Assembly: GCF_019774615.1 (NCBI RefSeq) | Contig: NZ_CP081496.1 | Location: 2,294,001 to 2,358,000, forward strand | DNA: 64,000 bases | Direction: 5' to 3' | DNA from: Streptomyces sp. BHT-5-2 | GTDB lineage: Bacteria > Actinomycetota > Actinomycetes > Streptomycetales > Streptomycetaceae | In this document: positions 36,576 to 47,808 of the stretch, one piece after another | How the letters are laid out: the number at the start of each line of letters is the position of its first letter | How positions within the stretch are numbered: the stretch's first letter is position 1 | The notes under the pieces: model-generated | What the model was told of the DNA's origin: nothing | The model's database searches: none | Seen by the model: the letters and a program-made list of their open reading frames with translations, nothing else | Position numbers and translations under genes: made by a program

Positions 36576-37025
36576 CTGGCCACGACCGTAGGCGGCTCAG
36601 CCCCGCGCGTCCATGCGATCACGTTCCTTATGCGCGTCTTGGCATAAACCCGGCCGGGATGCGGTGCGGCACGCCGTCGACCGACGCGGCGCGGTCAGGA
36701 GCCCCGCACGTCAACCCCACTGGACGGCGTGCGGGCTGCCGGTGGAAGTGATTCACGTCCCGGACGGGTGGTTTGTGGATCCGTGGGGGGCCGGGGTCCG
36801 TCTTGGGGGCTGTGGAACATCTGCCCGCACCGGCCGACGGCCGGCGTTCCGGACGGTGGCGTGCTCGGACGTCGGGGCGGGGATGGACCATCGGGCGGGC
36901 GCGGTGACGGGAACGGAGTCCATGTCTTCGCGGCCCCTCGACAGGAACGGTTACGGGGGCTCTGACCTGCTCTTTTGCCTGGTCCTGACGTTGTGTTGGT
37001 GAGTTGTTTGGGAAAGGTGGACCAG
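36576..37025. other. Intergenic region without a convincing gene
   Basis: 450 bp between the second XRE locus and the carboxypeptidase. An open frame at 36613-37002 exists, but its codon use is erratic and its product is not recognisable. The stretch before 37026 (TTTGCCTGGTCCTGACGTTG) is less GC-rich and probably holds the carboxypeptidase promoter. Confidence 0.5.
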
Positions 37026-38483
37026 ATGCGTCAGCTCCCCCGTAAGGCGGGCGGGAACCAGGACGCGGGGCGAGGGAGCGGCACGCATCCCCGGCCGGAC
37101 GGCGAGGGCGGCTCCATCCGGCCGTTCGGAGGGGCACTCTTCCGTGGGGCACGTTCAAAGAGGCGGTCGCGGGCGGGTACGTTCACGGACGTGCCGACGA
37201 CCTTGAGTGCCTCCGCGTCCCCGTCCGCCGTTCGAACCGTTGCCGCGCTGGCGTCCTCCGTGGTGCTGGCGTCGCCGCTGCTGGCCGGCACCGCGCACGC
37301 CGCCCCCGTGGACGGCGGTCAGCCGCCCAAGGCCCCCGTGCCGCCCGCGAAGATGTCGCAGGTCGGCGGCGAGCAGCTGGGCCGGCCCGGCGTCCAGGTG
37401 CAGCTCCGGCCGGGCGCGCCCGAGCTGCCCAAGGAGCTGACCGGCCGCTCGTGGATCATCTCGGACGCCGAGACCGGCGATGTGCTGGCCGCGAAGAACC
37501 CGCACTGGCAGCTGGCGCCGGCCAGCACGCTGAAGATGCTGTTCGCCGACACCGTGCTGCCGAAGTTCCCCAAGACCACGAAGTACACGGTCAAGTCGGC
37601 CGACCTGGCGGGCATGGGCGTCGGCAGCAGCCTCGTCGGGATAAAGGAGAACCTCACCTACACCGTCCACGACCTGTGGCTGGGGGTGTTCCTGCGGTCC
37701 GGCAACGACGCGGTGCACACGCTCTCCGCGATGAACGGCGGCACGGAGGCCACCGTCAAGCAGATGCAGCAGCGGGCGGTGCAGCTGAACGCCACCGACA
37801 CCCACGTGATCACGCCGGACGGCTACGACGCGCCGGGGCAGGTGTCCAGCGCGTACGACCTGAGCCTGTTCGCGCGGGCCGGGCTGCAGAACGCGGACTT
37901 CCGGGAGTACTGCTCCACGGCGAGCGCGCAGTTCCCGGGCGACATGGGCAAGGACGGCAAGCGCGCCACCTTCGGCATCCAGAACACCAACCGGCTGCTC
38001 AGCGGCGACTACGACATCAAGCCCTACCCGGGCATCGCGGGCGTGAAGAACGGCTCCACCACCAACGCCGGGTCCACCTTCACCGGGTTCGCCCAGCACG
38101 GCGACCGCAAGCTGCTGGTCACCGTGATGAACCCGGAGAAGAAGCAGCACAACGAGGCGTACCGGGAGGCGGCCAAGCTCTTCGACTGGGGCTTCGCGGC
38201 GGACGGCAAGGTGACGCCGGTCGGCAAGCTGGTCGACCCGAAGGGCTCGGGCAAGGACCACGGCGCCGACGCGAAGAACGGCGACCCGCAGGCCGAGGCC
38301 GGGCTGGACTCCGGCAGCTGGGGCGGACCGTGGACGATCGCCGGGATCGGCGGCGGAGCGGTGGCGCTGATCGCCGCGGTGGCTTGGTTCGTCCGCAGGC
38401 GGCGTCCGCAGCCGGAGGCCGGTGCCGGGACCGGGCAGGAGCCTGGGCACCGGGGTGGCTCCGGGGGGCGTCGGCGGAAGTGA
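37026..38483 (+). CDS. D-alanyl-D-alanine carboxypeptidase (S11 family, DacA-like)
   Basis: About 485 residues. Trims the terminal D-Ala from peptidoglycan stem peptides. Signal peptide VRTVAALASSVVLASPLLAG with cleavage after AHA. Active-site motifs: S-x-x-K in LAPASTLKMLFAD, S-G-N in FLRSGNDAVH and K-N-G in VKNGSTTNAGST (for the usual KTG). A C-terminal membrane helix (WTIAGIGGGAVALIAAVAWF) is followed by an Arg-rich tail. The start is uncertain: ATG 37026 has GGAAAGG but leaves ~60 residues before the signal; GTG 37191 gives a normal signal but a poor ribosome site. Confidence 0.9.
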   Translation: MRQLPRKAGGNQDAGRGSGTHPRPDGEGGSIRPFGGALFRGARSKRRSRAGTFTDVPTTLSASASPSAVRTVAALASSVVLASPLLAGTAHAAPVDGGQPPKAPVPPAKMSQVGGEQLGRPGVQVQLRPGAPELPKELTGRSWIISDAETGDVLAAKNPHWQLAPASTLKMLFADTVLPKFPKTTKYTVKSADLAGMGVGSSLVGIKENLTYTVHDLWLGVFLRSGNDAVHTLSAMNGGTEATVKQMQQRAVQLNATDTHVITPDGYDAPGQVSSAYDLSLFARAGLQNADFREYCSTASAQFPGDMGKDGKRATFGIQNTNRLLSGDYDIKPYPGIAGVKNGSTTNAGSTFTGFAQHGDRKLLVTVMNPEKKQHNEAYREAAKLFDWGFAADGKVTPVGKLVDPKGSGKDHGADAKNGDPQAEAGLDSGSWGGPWTIAGIGGGAVALIAAVAWFVRRRRPQPEAGAGTGQEPGHRGGSGGRRRK

Positions 38484-38518
38484 GCGGGGGAGCGGGCGAC
38501 ACGGCGAGAACGTGACCG

Positions 38519-38554
38519 GGGGCCGGCCCGCCGCTTTGCTGGTGGGCCGGCCCC
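38519..38554. terminator. Bidirectional terminator between dac-like and YihY genes
   Basis: Perfect 11-bp arms GGGGCCGGCCC / GGGCCGGCCCC with a 14-base loop between convergent genes. Confidence 0.8.
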
Positions 38555-38569
38555 GTCCGCTCGGAACCG

Positions 38570-39694
38570 TCACGCCGTGGCGGCGGGCTCCGTGTCCGGC
38601 CGCCGGCCGGTTCCGTCCGGTCGCTGCCCGGCCCCCTCGGCGGCCGTCCAGGACGCGCAGAAGACCAGCAGTTTCGCGGTGAAGTTGATCCACAGCAGCA
38701 GCGCGATCGGGGTGCCGAACGCCCCGTACATGCTGCGCCCGGCGACGCCCTGGAGATAGCTGCTGATCAGCAGCTTCAGCGCCTCGAAGCCGACCGCGCC
38801 GACCAGTGAGGCGACGACCAGGGCGCGCCGCGACGGGTGCGCGCCGGCGAGCTTGGTCAGGACGTAGGCCAGCATCAGGAAGTCGGCGAGCACCGCGATG
38901 CAGAAGCCGGCGACGGTGAGCAGGACGCTGACCGCGCCGCCCCGGGGCAGGCCGATCGCGTCCACCGCCCGGCCGACCGCCGCGGAGGCGAACGCCGAGC
39001 AGCCCACCGAGACCACCGCGACCGCGCCCAGGCCGAGCAGCAGCCCGCCGTCGCGGACCTTGCCGAGCAGGAAGTTGGTCTTCTCGTCGGGCAGTTCCCA
39101 GACCGCCCGCAGGCAGTCGCGCAGGGACTGCACCCAGCCGATGCCGGTGAGCAGCAGGGCGGCACCGGCGATCAGCCCGACGGTGCCGGCGTTGTCGACC
39201 AGCCCGGTCAGATTGAGCTGGTTCGAGATGCCGGGGACCTGCTCGGCGAGCTTGGCCTCCAGCGTGTGCAGCCGGTCCGCGCCGATCGTGGCGGCGACGA
39301 TCGCGGCGGCGACGGTCAGCAGCGGGAAGAGCGCGATGAAGCTGGTGAAGGTGATGGCCGCGGCCAGCCGGGTCCAGTGGACCCGCAGCATCCGCTCGTA
39401 GCTGCGCCACAGGTGGGTGGCGAGCAGCCGCTCGACGAGGGGCGCGAGGCGCGGTCCGACGACCGGAAGCCCGGGGATCCAGGCGAGGGGGCTGCTTTCG
39501 GCGCCCTCGACCGGGGCGCGGTCCTGGGCCTTGTCCTTGTCCTCGTCCTGGTCCTGGTCCTGGCCGGCGCTCGCGTCGTACTCGTCGTGCTTGCTGTGCG
39601 CGTCGTGCTCGCCGTGCTGGTCGTGCTCGCTGTGCTCGTCGCTCTCGTCCGGGCCCTCGTCGCTGCCCTGGCCCGAGTGCCGCCCGCCGTTCAT
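38570..39694 (-). CDS. YihY/BrkB family inner-membrane protein
   Basis: 374 residues. The N-terminal ~80 residues are a highly charged low-complexity tail (SDEHSEHDQHGEHDAHSKHD, then DQDQDEDKDK). The core carries six helices with YihY signatures: RVHWTRLAAAITFTSFIALFP, LTGLVDNAGTVGLIAGAALL, WELPDEKTNFLLGKVRDGG and YGAFGTPIALLLWINFTAKL. The family was once called ribonuclease BN in error; its real role is unknown. The C-terminus after FCASWTAAEGAGQRPDG is polar. Confidence 0.92.
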   Translation of the reverse strand: MNGGRHSGQGSDEGPDESDEHSEHDQHGEHDAHSKHDEYDASAGQDQDQDEDKDKAQDRAPVEGAESSPLAWIPGLPVVGPRLAPLVERLLATHLWRSYERMLRVHWTRLAAAITFTSFIALFPLLTVAAAIVAATIGADRLHTLEAKLAEQVPGISNQLNLTGLVDNAGTVGLIAGAALLLTGIGWVQSLRDCLRAVWELPDEKTNFLLGKVRDGGLLLGLGAVAVVSVGCSAFASAAVGRAVDAIGLPRGGAVSVLLTVAGFCIAVLADFLMLAYVLTKLAGAHPSRRALVVASLVGAVGFEALKLLISSYLQGVAGRSMYGAFGTPIALLLWINFTAKLLVFCASWTAAEGAGQRPDGTGRRPDTEPAATA

Positions 39695-39839
39695 CCCCGT
39701 ACCGCCTCCCGTGCCGGCTGTTCCGGCTGATGATCCGGAACACTAGCCTCCGGCTACCCCGGTGACCGGCGGCCATCCGACGCACCGGGCAGGCGCGTGA
39801 CGGCGGAGGCGGCCGGGCGGCGGCTCAGCGGGCGGCGAC

Positions 39840-40439
39840 TCAGTGGAACGTGGCCGGGGGCCGGGACAGCTCGGCGGGCTCACTGCCCTGCCGGGGCACC
39901 GGCACCGCGCCCCCGCCGGCCCCGAACGGGTACTCCCGCTCCAGCCGCCAGACCTCGTCGTCGCCCTTCTCGTAGAGCGCGAAGCCGGCGATCGTCCAGG
40001 TGGCGGAGAAGCCCGCCAGCTCCGCCTGGGCGCGGTCCATGGCGGCCTCGTCGATGCCGTGCGCGATCGTCACATGAGGGTGGTACGGGAACTGCAGCTC
40101 GCGGGCGCACGGCCCGGACGCGGCACGGACCCGCTCCTGTAGGAGCGTGCAGCCGCGGGCGCCCTCGACGACCTTGACGAAGACCACCGGCGAGAGCGGC
40201 CGGAAGGTGTCGGTGCCCTCCAGCCGCAGCGGAAACGGCCGGGAGCCGGCGGCGACCTCGGCGAGATGGCGCTCGATGCCGGGCAGCGCGCCGGTGTCCA
40301 CCTCCGTCGGCGGGAGGAGGGTGATGTGGGTGGGGATGCCGCGGGCGGCCGGATCCCCGAAGCCCTCGCGCTTCCGCTGGAGGAAGCGGCCGTGCGGCTC
40401 CGGGACCGCGAGCGAAACGCCGAGCGTTACGGTCCCCAC
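39840..40439 (-). CDS. 2'-5' RNA ligase-family (2H phosphoesterase) protein
   Basis: 199 residues. The two H-x-T signatures are present: THITLLPPTEVD near residue 42 and HPHVTIAHGIDE near residue 125, which form the catalytic pair of the 2H phosphoesterase fold. C-terminal WRLEREYPFGAGGGAV. In this family the reaction may be cyclic-phosphodiesterase or RNA ligation; the substrate is unknown here. GTG 40439 is preceded by AGGAGGGA at 8 bp, so the longer frame to 40610, which would read through the repeat array, is rejected. Confidence 0.88.
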   Translation of the reverse strand: MGTVTLGVSLAVPEPHGRFLQRKREGFGDPAARGIPTHITLLPPTEVDTGALPGIERHLAEVAAGSRPFPLRLEGTDTFRPLSPVVFVKVVEGARGCTLLQERVRAASGPCARELQFPYHPHVTIAHGIDEAAMDRAQAELAGFSATWTIAGFALYEKGDDEVWRLEREYPFGAGGGAVPVPRQGSEPAELSRPPATFH

Positions 40440-40451
40440 TGCGTTCTCCCT

Positions 40452-40547
40452 CCTGACATGTACCCTGACATGTGCCCTGACGTGCTGCGCTGCGTGTGCC
40501 TTGACGTGCTGTCCTGACGTACCGCCCTGACGTGCCGTCCCGACGTG
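40452..40547. repeat. Array of CCTGACGTG-like repeats, 12-13 bp apart
   Basis: Seven copies of a 9-bp word [CT]C[CT][TC]GAC[AG]TG begin near 40452, 40464, 40476, 40500, 40513, 40526 and 40539. The step is 12-13 bp, with one position (40488) degenerated. The array sits directly upstream of the RNA-ligase-family gene (minus strand), between its start and trpS. It could be a multi-site operator or a decayed tandem repeat. Confidence 0.7.
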
Positions 40548-40632
40548 TGCGTGCGCGCCGCGGGGGCGGGCACCCTTCCCAGTGTGCCGGGGACGGACCC
40601 GGACGGGCACGTCCCCGGGCCTGCGCGGACGG

Positions 40633-43157
<2,525 letters not shown>

Positions 43158-43202
43158 GGCGTCCTCCGGGGCGATCGAGCGGTGGTCGGTCGTGGTCCCG
43201 GG

Positions 43203-43283
43203 GTGCCCAGGCGGGCGGCACCTCGTAGGCGTGTGGCCGCGCACCGCTTCCTCGGGGTCCGTTCCCCGTACGCCAGTCGCGGC
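43203..43283 (-). ncRNA. ZTP (pfl) riboswitch upstream of glyA
   Basis: Reading on the minus strand, the two invariant blocks of the pfl motif are present: GACTGGCG (43278-43271) and CCGCCTGGGCA (43214-43204), separated by CGGGG/CCCCG hairpin strands and a GGAAGCGG segment. In Actinobacteria this aptamer binds ZMP/ZTP and precedes glyA, folD or purH. A TAGACT -10-like box lies just upstream (43300-43295). The blocks are seen directly; pairing of the remaining stems was not folded. Confidence 0.85.
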
Positions 43284-43433
43284 TGCGCACCGGAAGTCTA
43301 GGCCCTGCCGTCGAACTCGCGCCCGCCCGGCGGCGGCGTGCGGCCTGCGGGCGCCCGCCCCGGGCGGGACAATGAACGGGCAGGTCGGCACAGCAGTCGG
43401 ACCCGCGGTCCGGCCCACCGGACGGAGTCACCC

Positions 43434-44639
43434 GTGACGTCCACGGAAGCGTTCATCGCCGCCGCCGAGGCCCACAGCGCGCACAACTACCACCCGCTCC
43501 CCGTGGTCGTGGCCACCGCCGAGGGCGCCTGGATGACCGATGTCACCGGCCGCCGCTATCTGGACCTGCTCGCCGGGTACTCCGCGCTCAACTTCGGCCA
43601 CCGTCACCCCCGTCTGCTGGCGGCGGCCCGCGCCCAGCTGGAACGGGTCACGCTCACCTCCCGCGCCTTCCACCACGACCGCTACGCCGACTTCTGCACC
43701 CAGCTCGCCGACCTGTGCGGGATGGAACTCGTGCTGCCGATGAACACCGGCACGGAGGCCGTGGAGACCGCGATCAAGACGGCCCGGAAATGGGGCTACC
43801 GGGTCAAGGGCGTGCCCGACGGACGGGCCGGGATCGTCGTCGCGGAGAACAACTTCCACGGCCGGACCACCACCGTCGTCTCCTTCTCCACCGACCCCGA
43901 GGCCCGCGCCGACTTCGGCCCGTACACCCCCGGCTTCACCGTCGTCCCCTATGGCGACCTGGCCGCCCTGGACGCCGCCGTCGACGCCGACACCGTCGCG
44001 GTGCTGCTGGAGCCGATCCAGGGCGAGGCCGGGGTCCTGGTGCCGCCGCGCGGCTACCTGGCCGGGGTGCGCGAGCTGACCCGGGCCCGGAACGTGCTCT
44101 TCGTCGCGGACGAGATCCAGTCCGGGCTGGGCCGCACCGGGACCACCTTCGCCTGCGAACACGAGGGCGTGGTGCCCGATGTGTACGTCCTCGGCAAGGC
44201 GCTGGGCGGCGGGGTGGTGCCGGTGTCCGCGGTGGTGTCGTCCCGCGAGGTGCTGGGCGTCTTCCGGCCCGGCGAGCACGGCTCGACGTTCGGCGGCAAC
44301 CCGCTGGCCTGCGCGGTCGGCCTGGAGGTCATCGCGATGCTGCGCACCGGCGAGTACCAGCGGCGGGCCGCCGAACTCGGCGACCGCCTGCACCGCTCGC
44401 TGGCCCCGATCGTGGGCGGCGGCGCGGTGGACGCGATCCGCGGCCGCGGCCTGTGGGCCGGCGTCGACATCAACCCCTCGCGCGGCGACGGCCGGGCCGT
44501 CTCGGAACGGCTGCTGGCGCGCGGTGTGCTGGTCAAGGACACCCACGGCGCGACGATCCGGATCGCGCCGCCGCTGGTGATCGACGAGGAGGAGCTGGAC
44601 TGGGGGCTGGAGCAACTCCGGGTGGTGCTGGGCGCGTAG
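43434..44639 (+). CDS. rocD: Ornithine aminotransferase
   Basis: 401 residues. Fold-type I PLP aminotransferase that converts ornithine to glutamate semialdehyde. Signatures: YLDLLAGYSALNFGHRHPRL, LPMNTGTEAVETAIKTARKWG, FHGRTTTVVSFSTDPEAR, EPIQGEAGVLVPP, ADEIQSGLGRTG and the PLP-lysine in VYVLGKALGGGVVPVSA. GTG 43434 follows GGAG at 7 bp. It is divergent from glyA with a 276-bp shared control region. The downstream DMT transporter starts ~185 bp later. Confidence 0.95.
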   Translation: MTSTEAFIAAAEAHSAHNYHPLPVVVATAEGAWMTDVTGRRYLDLLAGYSALNFGHRHPRLLAAARAQLERVTLTSRAFHHDRYADFCTQLADLCGMELVLPMNTGTEAVETAIKTARKWGYRVKGVPDGRAGIVVAENNFHGRTTTVVSFSTDPEARADFGPYTPGFTVVPYGDLAALDAAVDADTVAVLLEPIQGEAGVLVPPRGYLAGVRELTRARNVLFVADEIQSGLGRTGTTFACEHEGVVPDVYVLGKALGGGVVPVSAVVSSREVLGVFRPGEHGSTFGGNPLACAVGLEVIAMLRTGEYQRRAAELGDRLHRSLAPIVGGGAVDAIRGRGLWAGVDINPSRGDGRAVSERLLARGVLVKDTHGATIRIAPPLVIDEEELDWGLEQLRVVLGA

Positions 44640-44824
44640 CGTCCGCTCCGGGGTGTCGTCCGGGAAGGGGGAGCGTCGCCCGGGGGAGCGCCGTCCGGGG
44701 TGCCCTGCGAGAGCGAGTCGCCGGGCCGAGTCCTCGGAGGCGAGCCCCCGAGCCGAGTGCCGGACGGGCACCCCATGGCGAAGCCCCCTGCCCCGGTGCC
44801 CCCGCCGCCCCGTACAGTCGGGCC

Positions 44825-45772
44825 ATGCTGCTCGGGATGATCTGCGCGCTCGCGTCCGCGGTCTGCTTCGGTACCGCCTCCGTCTTCCAGGCCGTGGCCG
44901 CCCGGGACACCTCGCCCGGCTCCGGCTCCGGCGTCGACGCCCGGCTGCTGCTGCGGGTGCTGACGCAGTGGCGGTATCTGCTCGGGCTGGCGCTGGACGG
45001 GCTGGGCTTCCTGCTGGAGCTGGTGGCGCTGCGGACGCTGCCGATCTACACGGTCGGTGCGGCGCTGGCCGCGACCCTCGCGGTGACCGCGGTGGTCGCC
45101 GCGCCGGTCCTGGGCGTCCGCCTCCGGCGCGCCGAATGGCTGGCGGTCGGGGTGGTCTGCGGCGGGCTGGCCCTGCTGGCGCTGTCGTCCGGAGCCGAGG
45201 GGCACCGGGCCGGCACCCCCGCGCTGCGGATCGGGGTGCTGGTCTTCGCGGTCGCCGTGCTGGCCGCCGGCGCCCTGGCCGGCCGGCTCCCGGACCGCTC
45301 CCGCGCCGCCGTGCTCGGCCTCGGCTCGGGCTTCGGCTTCGGGGTCGTCGAGGTCGCGGTGCGGCTGATCGACGGCTTCGGCCCGGCCGACCTGCTCACC
45401 AACCCCGCCAGCTACGCGCTGCTGATCGGCGGGGCCGCCGCCTTCCTGCTGCTGACCTCCGCCTTCCAGCGCGGCGCGGTCACCACCGCCACCGCCGGCA
45501 TGGTGATCGGCGAGACCCTCGGCCCGGCCGTGGTCGGCGTCGTCTGGCTCGGCGACCGCACCCGCGACGGGCTGGCCCCGCTGACCGTCGCCGGTTTCGC
45601 ACTGGCCGTCGCCGGGGCGCTGGCACTGGCCCGCTTCGGCGAGGCACCGGCGACCGCGGCCCCCGACACGGACACGGGTACGAGCACCGACGCCGACGCC
45701 GACGCCGGCACGGACACCGGCACACCGGCGTCCCCGCCCGACTCCACCACGGTGCCCGCCGAACGCCCGTGA
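44825..45772 (+). CDS. DMT-superfamily (EamA-like) transporter
   Basis: 315 residues with about nine or ten hydrophobic helices: MLLGMICALASAVCFGTASVF, YLLGLALDGLGFLLELVALR, YTVGAALAATLAVTAVVAAP, GLALLALSSGA and ALLIGGAAAFLLLTSAFQRG, with a charged Asp/Thr-rich tail (PDTDTGTSTDADADAGTD). The duplicated drug/metabolite-transporter plan is recognisable; the substrate is not. The start ATG 44825 lacks a strong ribosome site. Adjacent to rocD, but there is no direct evidence of linkage. Confidence 0.8.
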   Translation: MLLGMICALASAVCFGTASVFQAVAARDTSPGSGSGVDARLLLRVLTQWRYLLGLALDGLGFLLELVALRTLPIYTVGAALAATLAVTAVVAAPVLGVRLRRAEWLAVGVVCGGLALLALSSGAEGHRAGTPALRIGVLVFAVAVLAAGALAGRLPDRSRAAVLGLGSGFGFGVVEVAVRLIDGFGPADLLTNPASYALLIGGAAAFLLLTSAFQRGAVTTATAGMVIGETLGPAVVGVVWLGDRTRDGLAPLTVAGFALAVAGALALARFGEAPATAAPDTDTGTSTDADADAGTDTGTPASPPDSTTVPAERP

Positions 45773-45812
45773 ACGAAGCCCACCGCACCACACCGTGCCC
45801 CGGCCCCGGCCC

Positions 45813-47255
45813 TCACCCCGCCGGCGGCATCGCCCTCAACAGGGCCTCCAGGACGGCCGAGAACGCGTGGTCCGGCGGACGGCCGTAGGCGATGACCAGC
45901 GCGTCGCGGGCGGCCGCCGGGCCCGCCGGATCGGAGAAATCCGCCAGCCCGGTCACCGCCAGGCCCTGCCACAGTGCGGCCTGGGCGATGGACCGCTCGG
46001 TGCCGGGCGGCAGTTCCAGCACCGCGTGCAGCCCGGCGGCGATGCCCGAGACGTGTACGTGCGGGGCGTGTTCGGCCAGCGCGGCCACCAGCTGGTCGCG
46101 CCGCCGCCGGTAGCGCAGCCGCATCCCGCGCAGATGCCGGTCGTACGCGCCGGAGGAGACGAACTCCGCCAGGGTGAGCTGGTCCAGCGAACCGGACTGC
46201 CACTCGCCGGCCGACTTGATCTCCAGCACCCGGTCCATCAGCCGGTCCGGCACCACCATCCAGGCCAGCCGCAGCGCGGGCGCCAGGCTCTTGCTCGCGG
46301 TGCCCAGGTAGACGACGTGGTCGGGGTCCAGTCCTTGAAGGGCCCCGACCGGTTGCCGGTCGTATCGGAACTCGCCGTCGTAGTCGTCCTCCAGGACGTA
46401 ACCGCCGGTGGCGCGCGCCCAGTTGACCGCCGTGGCCCGCCGGTCGGGGTGCAGCGGGACGCCGGTCGGGAACTGGTGGGCGGGGGTCAGCAGGGTCGCC
46501 CGCAGGTGGTCCAGGTCGGTCAGCCGGCCGGTGTCCGCGCCGTGCGCGTCGATCGGCAGCGGGACGGTGCCGAGGCCGGCGCGGGCGATGACGGCGCGGT
46601 GGAAGGGCAGCCCGTACGCCTCGGTGGCGACCCGGCCGGGGGTGCCGCCGCGGGGTCTCAGCGCCCGGCACAGCACCCCCAGCCCCTGCATGAACCCCGC
46701 GCAGACCACGATCCGTTCGGGGTCGGTCCGCACGCCCCGCGCCCGGGCCAGGTAGTCGGCGAGCACCGCGCGCAGTTCGGGGCGGCCGGCCGGAGTGCCG
46801 TACCCGAACGCCTCGTTGGGCGCCGCGGTCAGCGCCCGGCGGGCCGCCGCCAGCCAGGCGGTCCGCGGGAAGGAGGAGACGTCCGGGGTGCCGGGGGTGA
46901 GGTCGAAGCGCGGGCCGGCGGCGGGGGACGGCGAGCCCGGGGCGTGCCGGGGTGATCGGTCGGCGGCCCGCGGCAGGACCCGTTCGGCGACCTCGGTGCC
47001 CGAGCCCTGGCGGGCGCACAGCCAGCCCTCGGCGACCAGCTCCGCGTAGGCGTCGGCGACGGTGTTGCGGGCGATGCCGAGGTCGGTGGCGAGGGAACGG
47101 GAGGACGGCAGCCGGGTGCCGGGGACCAGCCGTCCGGACCGCACCGCCTCGCGCAGCGCGGCCATCAGCGAGGCCCGCACCCCGCCCGGCCCGCCGAGGT
47201 CGAGGTGCAGGTCCCGGCCGAGATCCCGTCCGAAAGTGGCCCGCGATTTCTCCAT
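45813..47255 (-). CDS. MocR/PdxR-family GntR-aminotransferase regulator
   Basis: 480 residues. N-terminal winged helix: VRASLMAALREAVRSGRLVP, SSRSLATDLGIARNTVADAY and LCARQGSGTEVAE. C-terminal fold-type I aminotransferase-like domain with the PLP lysine in LGTASKSLAPALRLAWM and VAGYGLPFHR-type pocket sequence ATEAYGLPFHR. MocR proteins sense PLP or a PLP-amino acid adduct. It is divergent from the AhpD-like gene with only 47 bp between them, so it probably regulates that pair. The start is taken as ATG 47255; an upstream frame to 47318 would read into the neighbour. Confidence 0.92.
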   Translation of the reverse strand: MEKSRATFGRDLGRDLHLDLGGPGGVRASLMAALREAVRSGRLVPGTRLPSSRSLATDLGIARNTVADAYAELVAEGWLCARQGSGTEVAERVLPRAADRSPRHAPGSPSPAAGPRFDLTPGTPDVSSFPRTAWLAAARRALTAAPNEAFGYGTPAGRPELRAVLADYLARARGVRTDPERIVVCAGFMQGLGVLCRALRPRGGTPGRVATEAYGLPFHRAVIARAGLGTVPLPIDAHGADTGRLTDLDHLRATLLTPAHQFPTGVPLHPDRRATAVNWARATGGYVLEDDYDGEFRYDRQPVGALQGLDPDHVVYLGTASKSLAPALRLAWMVVPDRLMDRVLEIKSAGEWQSGSLDQLTLAEFVSSGAYDRHLRGMRLRYRRRRDQLVAALAEHAPHVHVSGIAAGLHAVLELPPGTERSIAQAALWQGLAVTGLADFSDPAGPAAARDALVIAYGRPPDHAFSAVLEALLRAMPPAG

Positions 47256-47283
47256 GGAAGTGGACCATACCGCTGCGCCACTT
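47234..47283. promoter_or_regulatory. AAGTGG repeats at the MocR divergent promoter
   Basis: AAGTGG occurs at 47234-47239 and 47258-47263 and its complement CCACTT at 47278-47283, giving a direct repeat (24-bp step) and an inverted repeat (14-bp spacer). MocR proteins often bind direct repeats around their own start. The region is the whole 47-bp divergent gap plus the beginning of the regulator gene. Confidence 0.45.
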
Positions 47284-47302
47284 GCCGCGTAGCGTCTAGG
47301 GC

Positions 47303-47803
47303 ATGACGAACCCGACACCGTCCACAGGACAGCAGGCGCCGGCCGCCGCCGGCCACCGGCACGGCCCCCGGATGCAGTGGGCCGAGCTGGCCCCCGACGT
47401 CTACAAGGCCATGATCGGCCTGGACGTGGCGGCCCGTAAGGGACTCGACCCCACCCTGGCCGAGCTGGTCAAGATCCGCGCCTCGCAGATCAACCGGTGC
47501 GCCATGTGCCTCCACATGCACATCACCGACGCCCGCAAGGCCGGCGAGACCGAGGAGCGGATCGCCCTCCTCAGCGCCTGGGAGGAGGCCGCCGGCTACT
47601 ACACCGACCGCGAGCGCGCCGCCCTGGCGCTCACCGAAGCCATCACCGTGCTGACCGACGGCTTCGTCCCGGACGCCGTCTACGAGCAGGCCGCCGCCGT
47701 CTTCGACGAGCCCGAACTCGCCCAGCTGATCGCCATGATCACCACCATCAACGCCTGGAACCGCTTCGGCGTGACCACCCGCCGGGCCCCGGGACAGGAG
47801 TGA
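47303..47803 (+). CDS. Carboxymuconolactone decarboxylase/AhpD-like protein (copy 1)
   Basis: 166 residues with the AhpD-like core: VYKAMIGLDVAARKGLDPTL, IRASQINRCAMCLHMHITDA (Cys-x2-Cys plus the downstream His) and AWEEAAGYYTDRERAALALT. The Cys pair with His suggests an alkylhydroperoxidase-type redox or a carboxymuconolactone-type fold; these genes commonly follow MocR regulators. It is followed by a paralogous gene 5 bp later. Confidence 0.9.
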   Translation: MTNPTPSTGQQAPAAAGHRHGPRMQWAELAPDVYKAMIGLDVAARKGLDPTLAELVKIRASQINRCAMCLHMHITDARKAGETEERIALLSAWEEAAGYYTDRERAALALTEAITVLTDGFVPDAVYEQAAAVFDEPELAQLIAMITTINAWNRFGVTTRRAPGQE

Positions 47804-47808
47804 ACACG

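Noticed and set aside
36613..37002. Plus-strand frame between the second XRE locus and the carboxypeptidase
   Set aside because: Erratic codon use, no recognisable domain, no ribosome site.
40445..40547. Reading the 40452-40547 repeat array as a CRISPR array or as coding sequence
   Set aside because: The unit and spacers are far too short for CRISPR, the step is not a multiple of three throughout, and the RNA-ligase gene has a better start at 40439.
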